In this document: positions 1 to 8,639 of the stretch, one piece after another
Layout: each line of letters starts with the position of its first letter
Numbering within the stretch: position 1 is the first letter of the stretch
Origin: Ruminococcus sp.
GTDB taxonomy: Bacteria; Bacillota; Clostridia; Oscillospirales; Ruminococcaceae
DNA length: 34,456 nucleotides
Assembly (NCBI GenBank): GCA_030531185.1
Contig: JAUNOG010000023.1
Coordinates: 1-34,456, forward strand
Direction of reading: 5' to 3'
Notes under the pieces: generated by a model
The model's input: the letters and a program-made list of their open reading frames with translations, nothing else
What the model was told of the DNA's origin: nothing
Database searches by the model: none
Translations under genes and position numbers: made by a program

Positions 1-17
1 GTTTATCCTTGTTAAAG

Positions 18-776
18 CTAGTTCCCGAATACAAAGAAATGCGTAAGTCCCAGCCACTCGCGTACCCAGTATGTGAAAAGATAACGCGGCTCGGTGTATG
101 CGGAATAAGCCGTGACATTATCAACTCCCTGAGCCTTTGTTATAAGACTTGCTCTGTACTGATGAAATCCGTCGGTCACAAGCGTCATAGCGTGGGACAT
201 TACCATATCGTCCAAGATATCCAATGAGAATTTTATATTTTCGTAAGTGGAAGTAGATTTGTCCTCCATAATGATACGGCTTTCGTCTATCCCCTTTTCC
301 GTAAGGTAATTTTTCATTGCCTGCGCTTCTGATATTTTCTCGTTGGAGCCTTGACCTCCCGAAACTATGCAGAGTGTATCGGGGTGCTTTTCCAGAGCGT
401 TATAAGCGGCGTCAAGCCTGCGTCGGAGCATACGCGAAGGTTTTTCTCCGTTGACCTTACAGCCTAAAACGACTATAACATTAGGCTCGTCCGGATTGTT
501 TTCCTGCGCCCTGTACATAAGAGCCGAAAGTACAGAAACATAAGCAATTCCCGCAATAATTACAACGCACAGAACGATCAGTATTATTTTACCGAATAAA
601 TGAGACCATACCGATGAAACAAGCGTGCAAAATCCGCTGAAATTTGCCGTGACCGCAAGCAATGCAAGGCAAAGCAGAATACCCGCGATATTTCCCGAGC
701 AAACGATCGGCAAAGGAATAAGAAAAAGTATCAGCAGAAAGGTCTCCATTGCAATAAGTATATATTTAAACGTCAT
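18..776 (-). CDS. YdcF/SanA-like (DUF218) membrane protein
   Basis: A 252-residue protein. The first ~85 residues hold about three hydrophobic segments (roughly 5-23, 27-45, 60-85). The rest is a DUF218 domain with the characteristic VVLGCKV start, a VSGGQG turn, an E-A-x-x-M helix and a DKSTSTYEN segment. These match the YdcF/ElyC/SanA family, which is linked in other bacteria to envelope barrier function and envelope-precursor metabolism; the exact reaction is not established. The start at 776 is chosen because GGAGGA lies just upstream; the longer reading from 791 would place the ribosome site inside the gene. It has its own promoter and stands alone. Family assignment is firm, function is not. 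Confidence 0.85.
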   Translation of the reverse strand: MTFKYILIAMETFLLILFLIPLPIVCSGNIAGILLCLALLAVTANFSGFCTLVSSVWSHLFGKIILIVLCVVIIAGIAYVSVLSALMYRAQENNPDEPNVIVVLGCKVNGEKPSRMLRRRLDAAYNALEKHPDTLCIVSGGQGSNEKISEAQAMKNYLTEKGIDESRIIMEDKSTSTYENIKFSLDILDDMVMSHAMTLVTDGFHQYRASLITKAQGVDNVTAYSAYTEPRYLFTYWVREWLGLTHFFVFGN

Positions 777-799
777 TGTTATCTCCTCCATACACGTTT

Positions 800-828
800 A
801 TTATAGCATACATTGAGGATTTATACAA
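800..828 (-). promoter_or_regulatory. Promoter of the YdcF-like gene
   Basis: On the minus strand TTGTAT (823-828) and TATAAT (800-805) are 17 bp apart, about 25 bp before the start codon. The -35 box is imperfect. Confidence 0.6.
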
Positions 829-842
829 GTGAGATTTTTCTT

Positions 843-873
843 AAAATGAAAAGCGGCAGGATAAACCCGCCGC
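843..873 (-). terminator. Terminator of the HPr-like gene
   Basis: Minus-strand hairpin of 8 bp (866-873 with 853-860, one G-U pair, 5-nt loop) followed by TTTTCATTTT. It lies 18 bp past the stop of the HPr-like gene. Confidence 0.75.
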
Positions 874-891
874 CTGAGTATTCATATTCAA

Positions 892-1122
892 TTAGTCAAC
901 GATGAAATCCTTGATCTCTTCTAAGAACTTGTCGGCGTCATCTGTGTGAGCAACAAGCTGAATTGGATTTGAAAGGTCAAGGCTGAAGATACCCATAATT
1001 GACTTTGCGTCAACCGCATATCTGCCCGAAGCGAGGTCAACGTCGAAATCGTACATTGTAACTACGCTTACGAACTCCTTAACCGACTGAATTGAATCGA
1101 GCTTGATCTTTACCTTTTTCAT
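892..1122 (-). CDS. HPr-like protein lacking the phosphorylatable His
   Basis: A 76-residue protein that aligns over its whole length with HPr, the phosphocarrier of the sugar phosphotransferase system. The regulatory-site loop KSIMGIFSLD is intact, with Ser41 corresponding to HPr Ser46. Aligning back from that loop without gaps puts Ser10 where HPr has catalytic His15, and the HARPA motif is absent (the sequence there is SIQSVKEF). It therefore cannot pass phosphate from enzyme I in the usual way. Bacillus Crh is a known precedent: it also lacks His15, keeps Ser46 and acts in catabolite control. Whether this protein does the same is inference. The start at 1122 follows AGGAGG; the gene is monocistronic with its own promoter and terminator. 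Confidence 0.8.
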   Translation of the reverse strand: MKKVKIKLDSIQSVKEFVSVVTMYDFDVDLASGRYAVDAKSIMGIFSLDLSNPIQLVAHTDDADKFLEEIKDFIVD

Positions 1123-1189
1123 AAACAATTCCTCCTTTGATTGTTTCATTACTTACCTTATTATGTAGCTTTTTTCCTCTACACTTATT

Positions 1190-1217
1190 ATTATATCCAA
1201 ACTTTCTGAAATGTCAA
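1190..1217 (-). promoter_or_regulatory. Promoter of the HPr-like gene
   Basis: Minus strand: consensus TTGACA (1212-1217) and TATAAT (1190-1195) with a 16-bp spacer, about 68 bp before the start codon. Confidence 0.8.
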
Positions 1218-1354
1218 TAAAAATTTGCAAAAAAAAATTAAATATGGTACAATAATCAATAGCAGCAAATTTATAAATCAGATTTTTAGCATTTTGCACA
1301 ATCATCATATGTGATATTTGTGCATATGTAATATAAATTAAAAGGAGCCGTTAT

Positions 1355-2659
1355 ATGAGAGTATTCTATTACACTTTCGGCTGTAAGGTCAATCAATACG
1401 AAACAGAGAATATAAAGGAGCTTTTCTCGGATATGGGCTATGAGGAATGGTCCGATTTCGAAACTGCTGATATCTGTGTTATCAACACCTGCACAGTTAC
1501 TGCGCAGGCGGACTCAAAGTGCCGCCAGCTCATACATAAGATCAGAAATTCAAATTCGCAGTGCGTTATCGTTCTTGCAGGCTGTTTTCCGCAGGCTTTT
1601 AAATCTCAGGCGGAAAAAATGGTTGAATGCGATATAATCGTCGGTACGGGAAGAAAGCGGGATATCCCCCGTCTTGCGGAGAGATTTCTGCTTGAACGCG
1701 AGAGAATAATCGATGTGTCCCCCAGAAAAAAAGGAGAAAGCTTTGAACCTATGTCCAACTCGGGGGCGGACGGCAAGACCAGAGCATATATAAAAATCCA
1801 GGACGGCTGTGATCAGTACTGCACATATTGTATTATCCCCTATGCAAGAGGACACATCTGCTCAAAGCCTTTGGCGGATATACAAGCCGAAACGTGTAAT
1901 CTTGTAAAATCGGGTCACAAAGAGATCATTCTCACGGGAATAAATCTTTGCTGTTACGGCAAGGATTTTAATGACGATACAAGACTAATCGACGCTGTTG
2001 AAACGGTATGCCGTACCGAAGGAGATTTTCGGGTACGATTAGGTTCGATAGAGCCTGAAATGATCTCTAACGAGGATATTCTCAGAATGTCCAAACTGGA
2101 CAAGCTGTGTCCGCATTTTCATTTGTCTCTGCAAAGCGGGTGTGACCTTACGCTTAAAAGAATGTGCAGACATTATAACTCCGACGAATTTATGCTGCTG
2201 TGCCGAAAGCTGAGAAAACATTTTCCCGACTGCGCTATAACTACCGATATTATGGTAGGTTTTCCGCAGGAAACAGATGAGGAGTTTAATATGTCCGTTG
2301 ACTTTGTTAACAGAGTAAAGTTTGCCGAGGCGCATATTTTCCCGTACTCACGCAGAAACGGTACTGTCGCCGACAGACTTAACGGACAGATAGACAAAAA
2401 AACAAAGCAGTTACGCGCAGGTATAATGACAGAGGCTTGTAAAAAATCTCAGGCGGAATATCTTCATAACTGCATAGGCAAAACCTTCGAGGTGCTTTTT
2501 GAGAAAGAGACCTCCGCAGAATGGCATAACGGACACGCTCCCAATTATGTAAATGTAAGAGTTAAACGAAATGATCCCGAATATTCCCTGAGACGTGAGA
2601 TCAGGCAGGTGATAATAACGTCGGCAGACGGAGATTTCTGCTATGGTGAACTGATATGA
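1355..2659 (+). CDS. mtaB: tRNA t6A37 methylthiotransferase MtaB
   Basis: A 434-residue radical SAM methylthiotransferase. The N-terminal UPF0004 domain begins FGCKVNQYE and has its three cluster cysteines at Cys10, Cys46 and Cys77. The radical SAM motif CDQYCTYC supplies Cys152, Cys156 and Cys159. The C-terminal ~60 residues are in the place of the TRAM RNA-binding domain. The opening sequence and the length fit the MtaB branch, which converts t6A37 to ms2t6A37 in tRNAs reading ANN codons, better than the RimO or MiaB branches. The start follows AAAAGGAG. The gene ends with TGA, which shows that TGA is a normal stop here. No clear terminator separates it from the purL promoter. Confidence 0.92.
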   Translation: MRVFYYTFGCKVNQYETENIKELFSDMGYEEWSDFETADICVINTCTVTAQADSKCRQLIHKIRNSNSQCVIVLAGCFPQAFKSQAEKMVECDIIVGTGRKRDIPRLAERFLLERERIIDVSPRKKGESFEPMSNSGADGKTRAYIKIQDGCDQYCTYCIIPYARGHICSKPLADIQAETCNLVKSGHKEIILTGINLCCYGKDFNDDTRLIDAVETVCRTEGDFRVRLGSIEPEMISNEDILRMSKLDKLCPHFHLSLQSGCDLTLKRMCRHYNSDEFMLLCRKLRKHFPDCAITTDIMVGFPQETDEEFNMSVDFVNRVKFAEAHIFPYSRRNGTVADRLNGQIDKKTKQLRAGIMTEACKKSQAEYLHNCIGKTFEVLFEKETSAEWHNGHAPNYVNVRVKRNDPEYSLRREIRQVIITSADGDFCYGELI

Positions 2660-2700
2660 TAACTATTAATTTTAGTTAACAATTTGAATATATAAAGTTA

Positions 2701-2730
2701 TTGACAAGATAAGTCGAAATGTTGTATAAT
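2701..2730 (+). promoter_or_regulatory. purL promoter
   Basis: TTGACA (2701-2706) and TATAAT (2725-2730), 18-bp spacer, 46 bp before the purL start. I looked for PurR boxes and a purine riboswitch here and saw no convincing one. Confidence 0.85.
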
Positions 2731-2776
2731 ACAAGTATGTATTTTAGCTAATTTAAACTTAAAAGGAGTTGCAGCT

Positions 2777-5700
2777 ATGTCAGTATACAGAATTTATGTT
2801 GAAAAAAAGCCTGAGTTCGCTGTTGAGGCAGACTCGCTTATAGGCGGTATCAAATCTGCTCTCGGACTTGAAAATCTTACGGGTCTCAGAGTTATTAACC
2901 GTTACGACGCAGAAGGTCTTTCCGCTGCGGATTTTGAGCTTGCTACGCCTGTGGTATTCTCAGAGCCTGCTGTTGACGTTACCTACGATCATCTTCCTGC
3001 TATCGGAGCAAACGAATATGTTTTTGCAGTTGAATATCTCCCCGGTCAGTTCGACCAGAGAGCGGACTCCTGCGCGCAGTGTATTTCCCTGCTTACGGCA
3101 GGAAAAAGACCGACTATCAAGTCTGCGAGAATTTACATCGTTTCGGGAAATCTCACCGTGGAAGAGCTGGGGCAGATCAAAAGCTATATGATAAACCCTG
3201 TTGAAAGCAGAGAGGCTTCTCTTGACTGCTTTGACACTCTCGATATAAAATATGATATCCCTACTGCGGTCGATACTGTCGAGGGCTTTATATACTCCAC
3301 AGAGGACGATCTGAAGGCTATGCTGTCGGAGCTGGGGCTTGCTATGGACTTGGACGACATAAAGTTCTGTCAGGATTATTTCAAGAATACAGAAAATAGA
3401 AATCCTACTATCACAGAGATCAGAATGATAGATACCTACTGGTCGGATCACTGCCGTCACACCACATTCTCAACAATAATAGACAATGTTGATATTGAGC
3501 CTGATTATGTTGCTGCAACCTTTGCGGATTACATCAAAACAAGAAAAGACCTTTACGCAGGCAGAACGGACAAGCCCGTTACTCTTATGGATCTGGCTTG
3601 TATCGGAGCAAAACAGCTTAAAAAGGCAGGTCTGCTGAAAGACCTTGACGAAAGCGAAGAGATAAACGCATGCTCCGTAAAAATCAAGGTCGACGTTAAC
3701 GGCGTCGACGAGGACTGGCTGCTGATGTTCAAGAATGAAACTCACAACCACCCAACAGAGATCGAACCTTTCGGCGGCGCAGCTACCTGTCTTGGAGGAG
3801 CGATAAGAGACCCCCTTTCGGGACGTTCCTATGTATATCAGGCTATGCGTGTAACAGGCGCGGGAAATCCCCTTGTTCCCGTTGAGGATACTATTGCGGG
3901 TAAGCTCCCGCAGAGAAAGCTTGTTGTCGGAGCGGCTAACGGTTATTCGTCATACGGCAACCAGATCGGTCTTGCCACGGGTCACGTTAATGAAATTTAT
4001 CACCCCGGATATGTTGCAAAGAGAATGGAGATCGGCGCGGTTATCGGCGCTGCTCCCGCGTCCAATGTAAGACGTGAAAGACCTGCACCCGAGGATATCG
4101 TTATTCTTCTCGGAGGCAAAACGGGAAGAGACGGCTGCGGCGGAGCGACAGGCTCCTCAAAGTCTCACACCCTCCACTCGCTGGAAACCTGCGGCGCAGA
4201 GGTCCAGAAGGGTAACGCTCCTGAAGAAAGAAAGCTTCAGAGACTGTTCAGAAATCCCGAGGTCACAGCAATGATAAAACGCTGTAACGATTTCGGTGCA
4301 GGCGGAGTTTCCGTTGCTATCGGAGAGCTTGCGGACGGTCTTATGATAAATCTTAACGCAGTTACAAAAAAATACGACGGTCTTGATGGTACGGAGCTTG
4401 CTATTTCCGAGTCGCAGGAAAGAATGGCTGTTGTTATCGCTAAATCAGACCTTGAAAAGTTTATGGCTGAGGCGGCTAAGGAAAACCTCGAGGCTACAAT
4501 GGTTGCGGCTGTTACCGCCGAACCAAGGCTGAAAATGAACTGGAACGGAAACATCATTGTTGACCTTTCAAGAGAGTTCCTTAATTCAAACGGAGCTGAA
4601 AAGCATACCGACATTACGGTCTCCGCACCTATATTTGCTGAGGAAAAGAACGCGGAGGACAATGCAGACCGCTGGGAGGCTATGATATCAAATCTCAATA
4701 TCTGCTCGCAGAAGGGTCTTGTGGAAAGATTTGACTCCACGATCGGCGCAGGTACGGTGCTTATGCCTTACGGCGGCAAGTATCAGAATACTCCTACTCA
4801 GGCTATGGCGGCAAAGCTGCCCGTTCTTGACGGGGAAACGACTACAGTTTCCGTTATGGGCTGGGGCTTTAATCCGTTCCTTTCGTCGATAAGTCCTTAT
4901 CACGGGGCAATGTCTGCGGTAGTTGAGTCTGTATCCAAGGTCATCGCAACGGGCGGTACTTACGAGAACTGCTGGCTCACATTCCAGGAATATTTTGAGA
5001 GAACACAGAACAATCCCGCACGCTGGGGAAAGCCTTTCGCCGCACTTCTCGGCGCTTATAAGGCTCAGATAGAGCTTGGCTGCGGTTCTATCGGCGGCAA
5101 GGACTCAATGTCGGGTACTTTTGAAAATATTGACGTTCCTCCCACGCTTGTTTCGTTTGCGGTGTCCACCACGAAAACAGACAAGGTAATTTCGCAGGAA
5201 TTCAAAAAGGCAGGTTCAAAGGTAATACTCATCAAGCCCGATTATGACGAAAACAAGCTTGTGGACTTTAATTCACTCAAAGCCGTATTTGAAAAGGTTG
5301 AAAAACTTATTGCAGACGGAAAGGTACTTTCCTGCTGGTCTGTGGCTTACGGCGGAGTGTCCGAGGCTGTGGCTAAAATGTCTTTCGGTAATAAGATCGG
5401 CTTTAAGTTCACCGATAAGGTAACTCCCGAGGAGCTTTTCAGAGCTTGCTACGGCAGCTTTGTTATCGAGCTTGCAGAGGGCGTCGAAACAGACGAAAGA
5501 GTTATAGGTGAAACAACCGAGGAATACACGATCGTAAATTCCGATTACACTATAGATATCAATAAGCTGCAAAAGCTTTGGGAAAGCAAGCTTGAGCCTG
5601 TATATCCCGTTCACGTTAACGAGCCTAAGAACAAGCCCGAGACATACAGCTATTGTGTAACGGAGAGAAAAGCTCCCGCTGTAAAGGTCGCTAAGCCGAA

Positions 5701-6490
5701 GGTTCTCATTCCCGTATTCCCCGGTACAAACTGCGAGTATGATACCGAAAGAGCATTTGAGAGAGCGGGCGCAGAGGCTGAGATATTCGTGGTAAGAAAT
5801 CTTTCCGAGCAGGCTATCAAGGAATCCGTAGACGCTATGGAGCAGAAGATAAAGCAGTCCCAGATAGTAATGCTCCCGGGCGGTTTCAGCGGCGGCGACG
5901 AGCCTGACGGCAGCGGTAAGTTTATCGTTTCATTCCTGAGAAATCCGAAGCTTACGGACGCTATACACGATCTGCTGAAAAACAGAGACGGTCTTATGCT
6001 GGGTATCTGCAACGGTTTCCAAGCGCTTATCAAGCTGGGTCTTGTGCCTTACGGCGAGATCGTAGATATGAGAGACGACTCCCCTACGCTGACATTCAAT
6101 ACCATTGCAAGACACCAGTCTAAAATGGTCAATACAAGAATTGCCTCCAACAAGTCTCCTTGGCTTGCGGGCTGCGAGGTCGGAGACATTCACTCTATCG
6201 CTATCTCACACGGCGAGGGACGTTTCGTAGCAAGCGCGGAGGAAATCGCAAAGCTTGCCGAAAACGGACAGATAGCTACTCAGTACGTTGACTTTGAGGG
6301 CAATCCAACGTTTGACATTCACTGCAATCCGAATACTTCGTTCCAGGCTATCGAGGGTATAACCTCCCCCGACGGACGCGTTCTCGGTAAAATGGGACAC
6401 TCCGAAAGAATGGGCGGCGGCGTTTGCATTAACGTGCCCGGAGTTAAGGATCAGAAGATTTTTGAGAGCGGCGTAAATTACTTTAAATAA
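2777..6490 (+). CDS. purL: Phosphoribosylformylglycinamidine synthase, single chain
   Basis: A 1237-residue FGAM synthase carrying both the ATP-dependent synthetase and the glutaminase in one chain. It catalyses the fourth step of de novo purine synthesis (FGAR + glutamine + ATP to FGAM). The synthetase half shows HNHPTEIEPFGG and, later, the second AIRS-like half with CGSIGGKDSMSGTF. The C-terminal class I glutaminase domain starts near FPGTNCEYD, has the nucleophile in GICNGFQ (Cys1078) and the histidine in SHGEGRF. This large architecture contrasts with the three-part PurS/PurQ/PurL of Bacillus. The start follows AAAAGGAGTTG. It is alone between a promoter and a hairpin, with no other pur gene in the window. 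Confidence 0.96.
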   Translation: MSVYRIYVEKKPEFAVEADSLIGGIKSALGLENLTGLRVINRYDAEGLSAADFELATPVVFSEPAVDVTYDHLPAIGANEYVFAVEYLPGQFDQRADSCAQCISLLTAGKRPTIKSARIYIVSGNLTVEELGQIKSYMINPVESREASLDCFDTLDIKYDIPTAVDTVEGFIYSTEDDLKAMLSELGLAMDLDDIKFCQDYFKNTENRNPTITEIRMIDTYWSDHCRHTTFSTIIDNVDIEPDYVAATFADYIKTRKDLYAGRTDKPVTLMDLACIGAKQLKKAGLLKDLDESEEINACSVKIKVDVNGVDEDWLLMFKNETHNHPTEIEPFGGAATCLGGAIRDPLSGRSYVYQAMRVTGAGNPLVPVEDTIAGKLPQRKLVVGAANGYSSYGNQIGLATGHVNEIYHPGYVAKRMEIGAVIGAAPASNVRRERPAPEDIVILLGGKTGRDGCGGATGSSKSHTLHSLETCGAEVQKGNAPEERKLQRLFRNPEVTAMIKRCNDFGAGGVSVAIGELADGLMINLNAVTKKYDGLDGTELAISESQERMAVVIAKSDLEKFMAEAAKENLEATMVAAVTAEPRLKMNWNGNIIVDLSREFLNSNGAEKHTDITVSAPIFAEEKNAEDNADRWEAMISNLNICSQKGLVERFDSTIGAGTVLMPYGGKYQNTPTQAMAAKLPVLDGETTTVSVMGWGFNPFLSSISPYHGAMSAVVESVSKVIATGGTYENCWLTFQEYFERTQNNPARWGKPFAALLGAYKAQIELGCGSIGGKDSMSGTFENIDVPPTLVSFAVSTTKTDKVISQEFKKAGSKVILIKPDYDENKLVDFNSLKAVFEKVEKLIADGKVLSCWSVAYGGVSEAVAKMSFGNKIGFKFTDKVTPEELFRACYGSFVIELAEGVETDERVIGETTEEYTIVNSDYTIDINKLQKLWESKLEPVYPVHVNEPKNKPETYSYCVTERKAPAVKVAKPKVLIPVFPGTNCEYDTERAFERAGAEAEIFVVRNLSEQAIKESVDAMEQKIKQSQIVMLPGGFSGGDEPDGSGKFIVSFLRNPKLTDAIHDLLKNRDGLMLGICNGFQALIKLGLVPYGEIVDMRDDSPTLTFNTIARHQSKMVNTRIASNKSPWLAGCEVGDIHSIAISHGEGRFVASAEEIAKLAENGQIATQYVDFEGNPTFDIHCNPNTSFQAIEGITSPDGRVLGKMGHSERMGGGVCINVPGVKDQKIFESGVNYFK

Positions 6491-6497
6491 TAATTTT

Positions 6498-6536
6498 GCA
6501 AAGGTCACTTTATTATTAAAAAGTGATCTTTGCTTT
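6498..6536 (+). terminator. purL terminator
   Basis: 14-bp stem (6498-6511 with 6520-6533, one G-U pair) starting 7 bp after the purL stop, followed by a short TTT run. The U-tract is weak. Confidence 0.65.
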
Positions 6537-6546
6537 ATCGGACTTT

Positions 6547-6575
6547 TTGACTTTGGCGTTAGTGTATGTTATAAT
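6547..6575 (+). promoter_or_regulatory. Promoter of the SMI1/KNR4 gene
   Basis: TTGACT (6547-6552) and TATAAT (6570-6575), 17-bp spacer. Confidence 0.75.
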
Positions 6576-6639
6576 GGGTTAGAATAAATGATAAATCGGT
6601 AGTTGATTAGTCAAACAGCATAAAAAGGCGGTATATACT

Positions 6640-7035
6640 ATGGATGAATTATTTAGAGACTTTGACTTTAATGATCGTACAGATTTTGAGTTATACAAGA
6701 TAAATGGTAATAAATTACCAGATGACTATTTGAATTTTATGAAAAAACATAATGGCGGAGAGGGCAATGTCGGAAAGAACTCATATATGCAATTTATAAA
6801 ATTGGAAGAAATATCAGAGTATAACAATGAATATGAAATTTTTCAAGTATTTCCCGATTGCTTTTGTTTTGGCGGAGATTTGGGCGGAAACCATTTTTGC
6901 TATAATTTCGTCTCAAAAAAATATTTTGCAATTGATTGTTGTTCAATGATTGAAGAAGACATATATTGTGTAGCCTCATCTTTTTATGATTTTGTTACCA
7001 AATGGGATAGAGAACTTGAGGATACAGATAACTAA
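6640..7035 (+). CDS. SMI1/KNR4 family protein
   Basis: A 131-residue protein with the SMI1/KNR4 hallmark LPDDYLNFMKKHNGGEG near residues 25-41, followed by the alternating hydrophobic/acidic segments typical of the fold. In bacteria many members are immunity proteins against contact-dependent or polymorphic toxins, but others have unrelated roles. No toxin or secretion gene is adjacent, so the immunity role is not supported by context here. The gene is visibly more A+T-rich than purL before it, which suggests recent acquisition. The ribosome site AAAAAGGCGG lies upstream of the start. The gene may be co-transcribed with the DUF1294 gene 48 bp downstream. Confidence 0.75.
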   Translation: MDELFRDFDFNDRTDFELYKINGNKLPDDYLNFMKKHNGGEGNVGKNSYMQFIKLEEISEYNNEYEIFQVFPDCFCFGGDLGGNHFCYNFVSKKYFAIDCCSMIEEDIYCVASSFYDFVTKWDRELEDTDN

Positions 7036-7083
7036 AACAACGCTTTTATAAATTACCGATACAAGTTTATTTCGGAGATAACA

Positions 7084-7359
7084 ATGAAAGAGCTTTTAGA
7101 ACACTGCATAATAATTTACATAGGACTTATAAGCGCTGCGGCTTTTATCCTTTTTGGAATTGACAAGCAAAAAGCTAAAAAACACAAATGGCGTATCCCC
7201 GAGAAAACTCTGCTGGGTATATGCCTTATGGGCGGTTTTGTCGGAGGTTTTCTCGGTATGCAGGCGTTCCGTCATAAGACCAAGCATTGGTATTTCTATG
7301 CGGTAATAGTTCTTTCCGCAGTTATATGGGCTTTTCTGCTTTATATACTTTGGACATAA
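7084..7359 (+). CDS. DUF1294 small membrane protein
   Basis: A 91-residue protein with two to three hydrophobic spans (about 8-23, 44-60, 70-90). Between them is the DUF1294 signature: a basic KQKAKKHKWRIPEKTL stretch, then a Gly-rich GGFVGGFLGM and a RHKTKHWYF motif. Members are found widely in Firmicutes, alone or fused to cold-shock domains; the function is unknown. The start follows GGAGATAACA. A strong hairpin follows the stop. Confidence 0.82.
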   Translation: MKELLEHCIIIYIGLISAAAFILFGIDKQKAKKHKWRIPEKTLLGICLMGGFVGGFLGMQAFRHKTKHWYFYAVIVLSAVIWAFLLYILWT

Positions 7360-7362
7360 ATT

Positions 7363-7398
7363 AAGGCATAGCCGACTGAAAACCGGCTATGCCTTTTT
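7363..7398. terminator. Bidirectional terminator between convergent genes
   Basis: Perfect 12-bp stem (7363-7374 with 7384-7395), 9-nt loop, T-run on the plus strand. It sits between the DUF1294 gene and the convergent Nudix gene and may serve both. Confidence 0.85.
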
Positions 7399-7399
7399 A

Positions 7400-7876
7400 C
7401 TATTCTACAGTAATAATATGCTTGATCTCCCTGCACTCGGGATTTAACTCTGTCTTGAAAAATTCGGGATAGAACCGTTCAGTACCGCTTAGTTCATTCA
7501 CGTCAACCCACACTAAATTTTCGCATTCGCACAAGTCAACCTTGTTCTTACCGATCAGAGAAATATCATCAAGCGGGTTCATATAATAAAAAAACGATAT
7601 TTCGTGATATTTTCTTCCGTTCTCTTCAAAAAAGCTTTCGTGGATAAATCCAAGTCTGTCAATTTCAAAATTTATTCCTGTTTCCTCTCTGCACTCTCTG
7701 ATAATGGCATTTTCGGTGTTTTCGCGGAGCTTGCAGCGTCCGCCGACAGAATAGTATTGATCGATATTTCGGTTGTACACCATAAGCACTTTACTGTTAT
7801 GCAAAATAATTGCGGCTACTCTGAAATTGAATACTCCCTCGTTCGTGCAAAAGGTAATGTCTCTACTTTCCAACAT
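7400..7876 (-). CDS. Nudix hydrolase
   Basis: A 158-residue protein with a complete Nudix box: second Gly of GGRCKLRE, then seven residues, then RECREETGI. This is the Mg2+-binding signature of hydrolases acting on nucleoside diphosphate derivatives. The substrate cannot be read from the sequence. The start at MLES follows AAAGGAGCGG and overlaps the end of the upstream P-loop gene by 14 bp, so the two are probably translationally coupled. Confidence 0.88.
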   Translation of the reverse strand: MLESRDITFCTNEGVFNFRVAAIILHNSKVLMVYNRNIDQYYSVGGRCKLRENTENAIIRECREETGINFEIDRLGFIHESFFEENGRKYHEISFFYYMNPLDDISLIGKNKVDLCECENLVWVDVNELSGTERFYPEFFKTELNPECREIKHIITVE

Positions 7877-8384
7877 ATTCTTCCGCTCCTTTCAGATAAT
7901 GCTCAGCCTGCTTACGGGAATGAAAAGTTATCACTTTAATATGAGGATAGGATCTCAGCAAGCTGTCCGTTCTTTGCCGCTGTACTTTGTCAAAATTCCA
8001 AACGTATTTTATAAATTCCCAATCGATTTTTTCCTCACAGCCCTCTCCCATATCGGGACGCGTTTTGCCGTAATTATAGATAAATCTCTTGATTACACCC
8101 AGAATACATTTAATTCTTCCGATTTTAAACCGGAAAACCAAATCCGCGCCCTCTAGGCGCATTTCCATTGTGGAAAAATAATGTCCGTCGATTATCCAAC
8201 TATCACGCCGGGTTATTCCTGCTTGTTTCTCTCTGAACACTTCCCTGTCCTCTTGTACCCAGCCGCTTTTCCAGAAAAGCCTGTCTAGATGATACACGGG
8301 TATTCCTGTGATTTCTCCAAGTCTGCGGGAGAAAGTAGATTTTCCCGAGCCTGAAAAGCCGATTACCATAATTCGTTTTTTCAT
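7863..8384 (-). CDS. P-loop kinase-like protein (FlaR/topology-modulation type)
   Basis: A 173-residue small P-loop protein. It has Walker A GFSGSGKST close to the N-terminus, then LDRLFWKSGW and WIIDGHY, the pattern of the adenylate-kinase-like family often annotated as topology modulation protein FlaR. The true activity of this family is unproven; it looks like a small-molecule or nucleotide kinase. The start at 8384 is preferred because GAAAGGACGG precedes it; an upstream TTG would add five residues made from the ribosome site itself. The Nudix gene overlaps its 3' end. Confidence 0.8.
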   Translation of the reverse strand: MKKRIMVIGFSGSGKSTFSRRLGEITGIPVYHLDRLFWKSGWVQEDREVFREKQAGITRRDSWIIDGHYFSTMEMRLEGADLVFRFKIGRIKCILGVIKRFIYNYGKTRPDMGEGCEEKIDWEFIKYVWNFDKVQRQRTDSLLRSYPHIKVITFHSRKQAEHYLKGAEEYVGK

Positions 8385-8445
8385 ATTCCGTCCTTTCAAA
8401 TTTGCCGATCGGGTCGATTCGGCTTGGTTTGCAACGCGGATTTTA

Positions 8446-8474
8446 AGTGTAACACAAATTCCGCCTTATTTCAA
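8446..8474 (-). promoter_or_regulatory. Possible promoter of the kinase/Nudix pair
   Basis: Minus strand TTGAAA (8469-8474) and TACACT (8446-8451), 17-bp spacer. The -10 box is poor. Confidence 0.35.
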
Positions 8475-8582
8475 GTGTTTAAAGTAATTTCGTTTAAATG
8501 CACAAATCGATTATCCGAAAACAGTGAAAAATACACACAGTCTTTATACGCATCTTAATATGTAAAATTAAATAATTAGGCA

Positions 8583-8611
8583 TTTACAAACTGCCAAAAA
8601 TATGATATAAT
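8583..8611 (+). promoter_or_regulatory. Promoter of the SGNH hydrolase gene
   Basis: TTTACA (8583-8588) and TATAAT (8606-8611), 17-bp spacer, about 28 bp before the start codon. Confidence 0.75.
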
Positions 8612-8639
8612 AAAAGAAAAACTTTCAGGAGCATTAAAT

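Noticed and set aside
1306-1332. Two CATATG sites before mtaB as an operator
   Set aside because: A simple A+T-rich 6-bp palindrome repeated by chance in an A+T-rich gap; no further support.
2660-2776. PurR boxes or a purine riboswitch before purL
   Set aside because: The 117-bp gap has a clear promoter but no convincing PurBox pair, and it is too short downstream of the start point for a purine aptamer.
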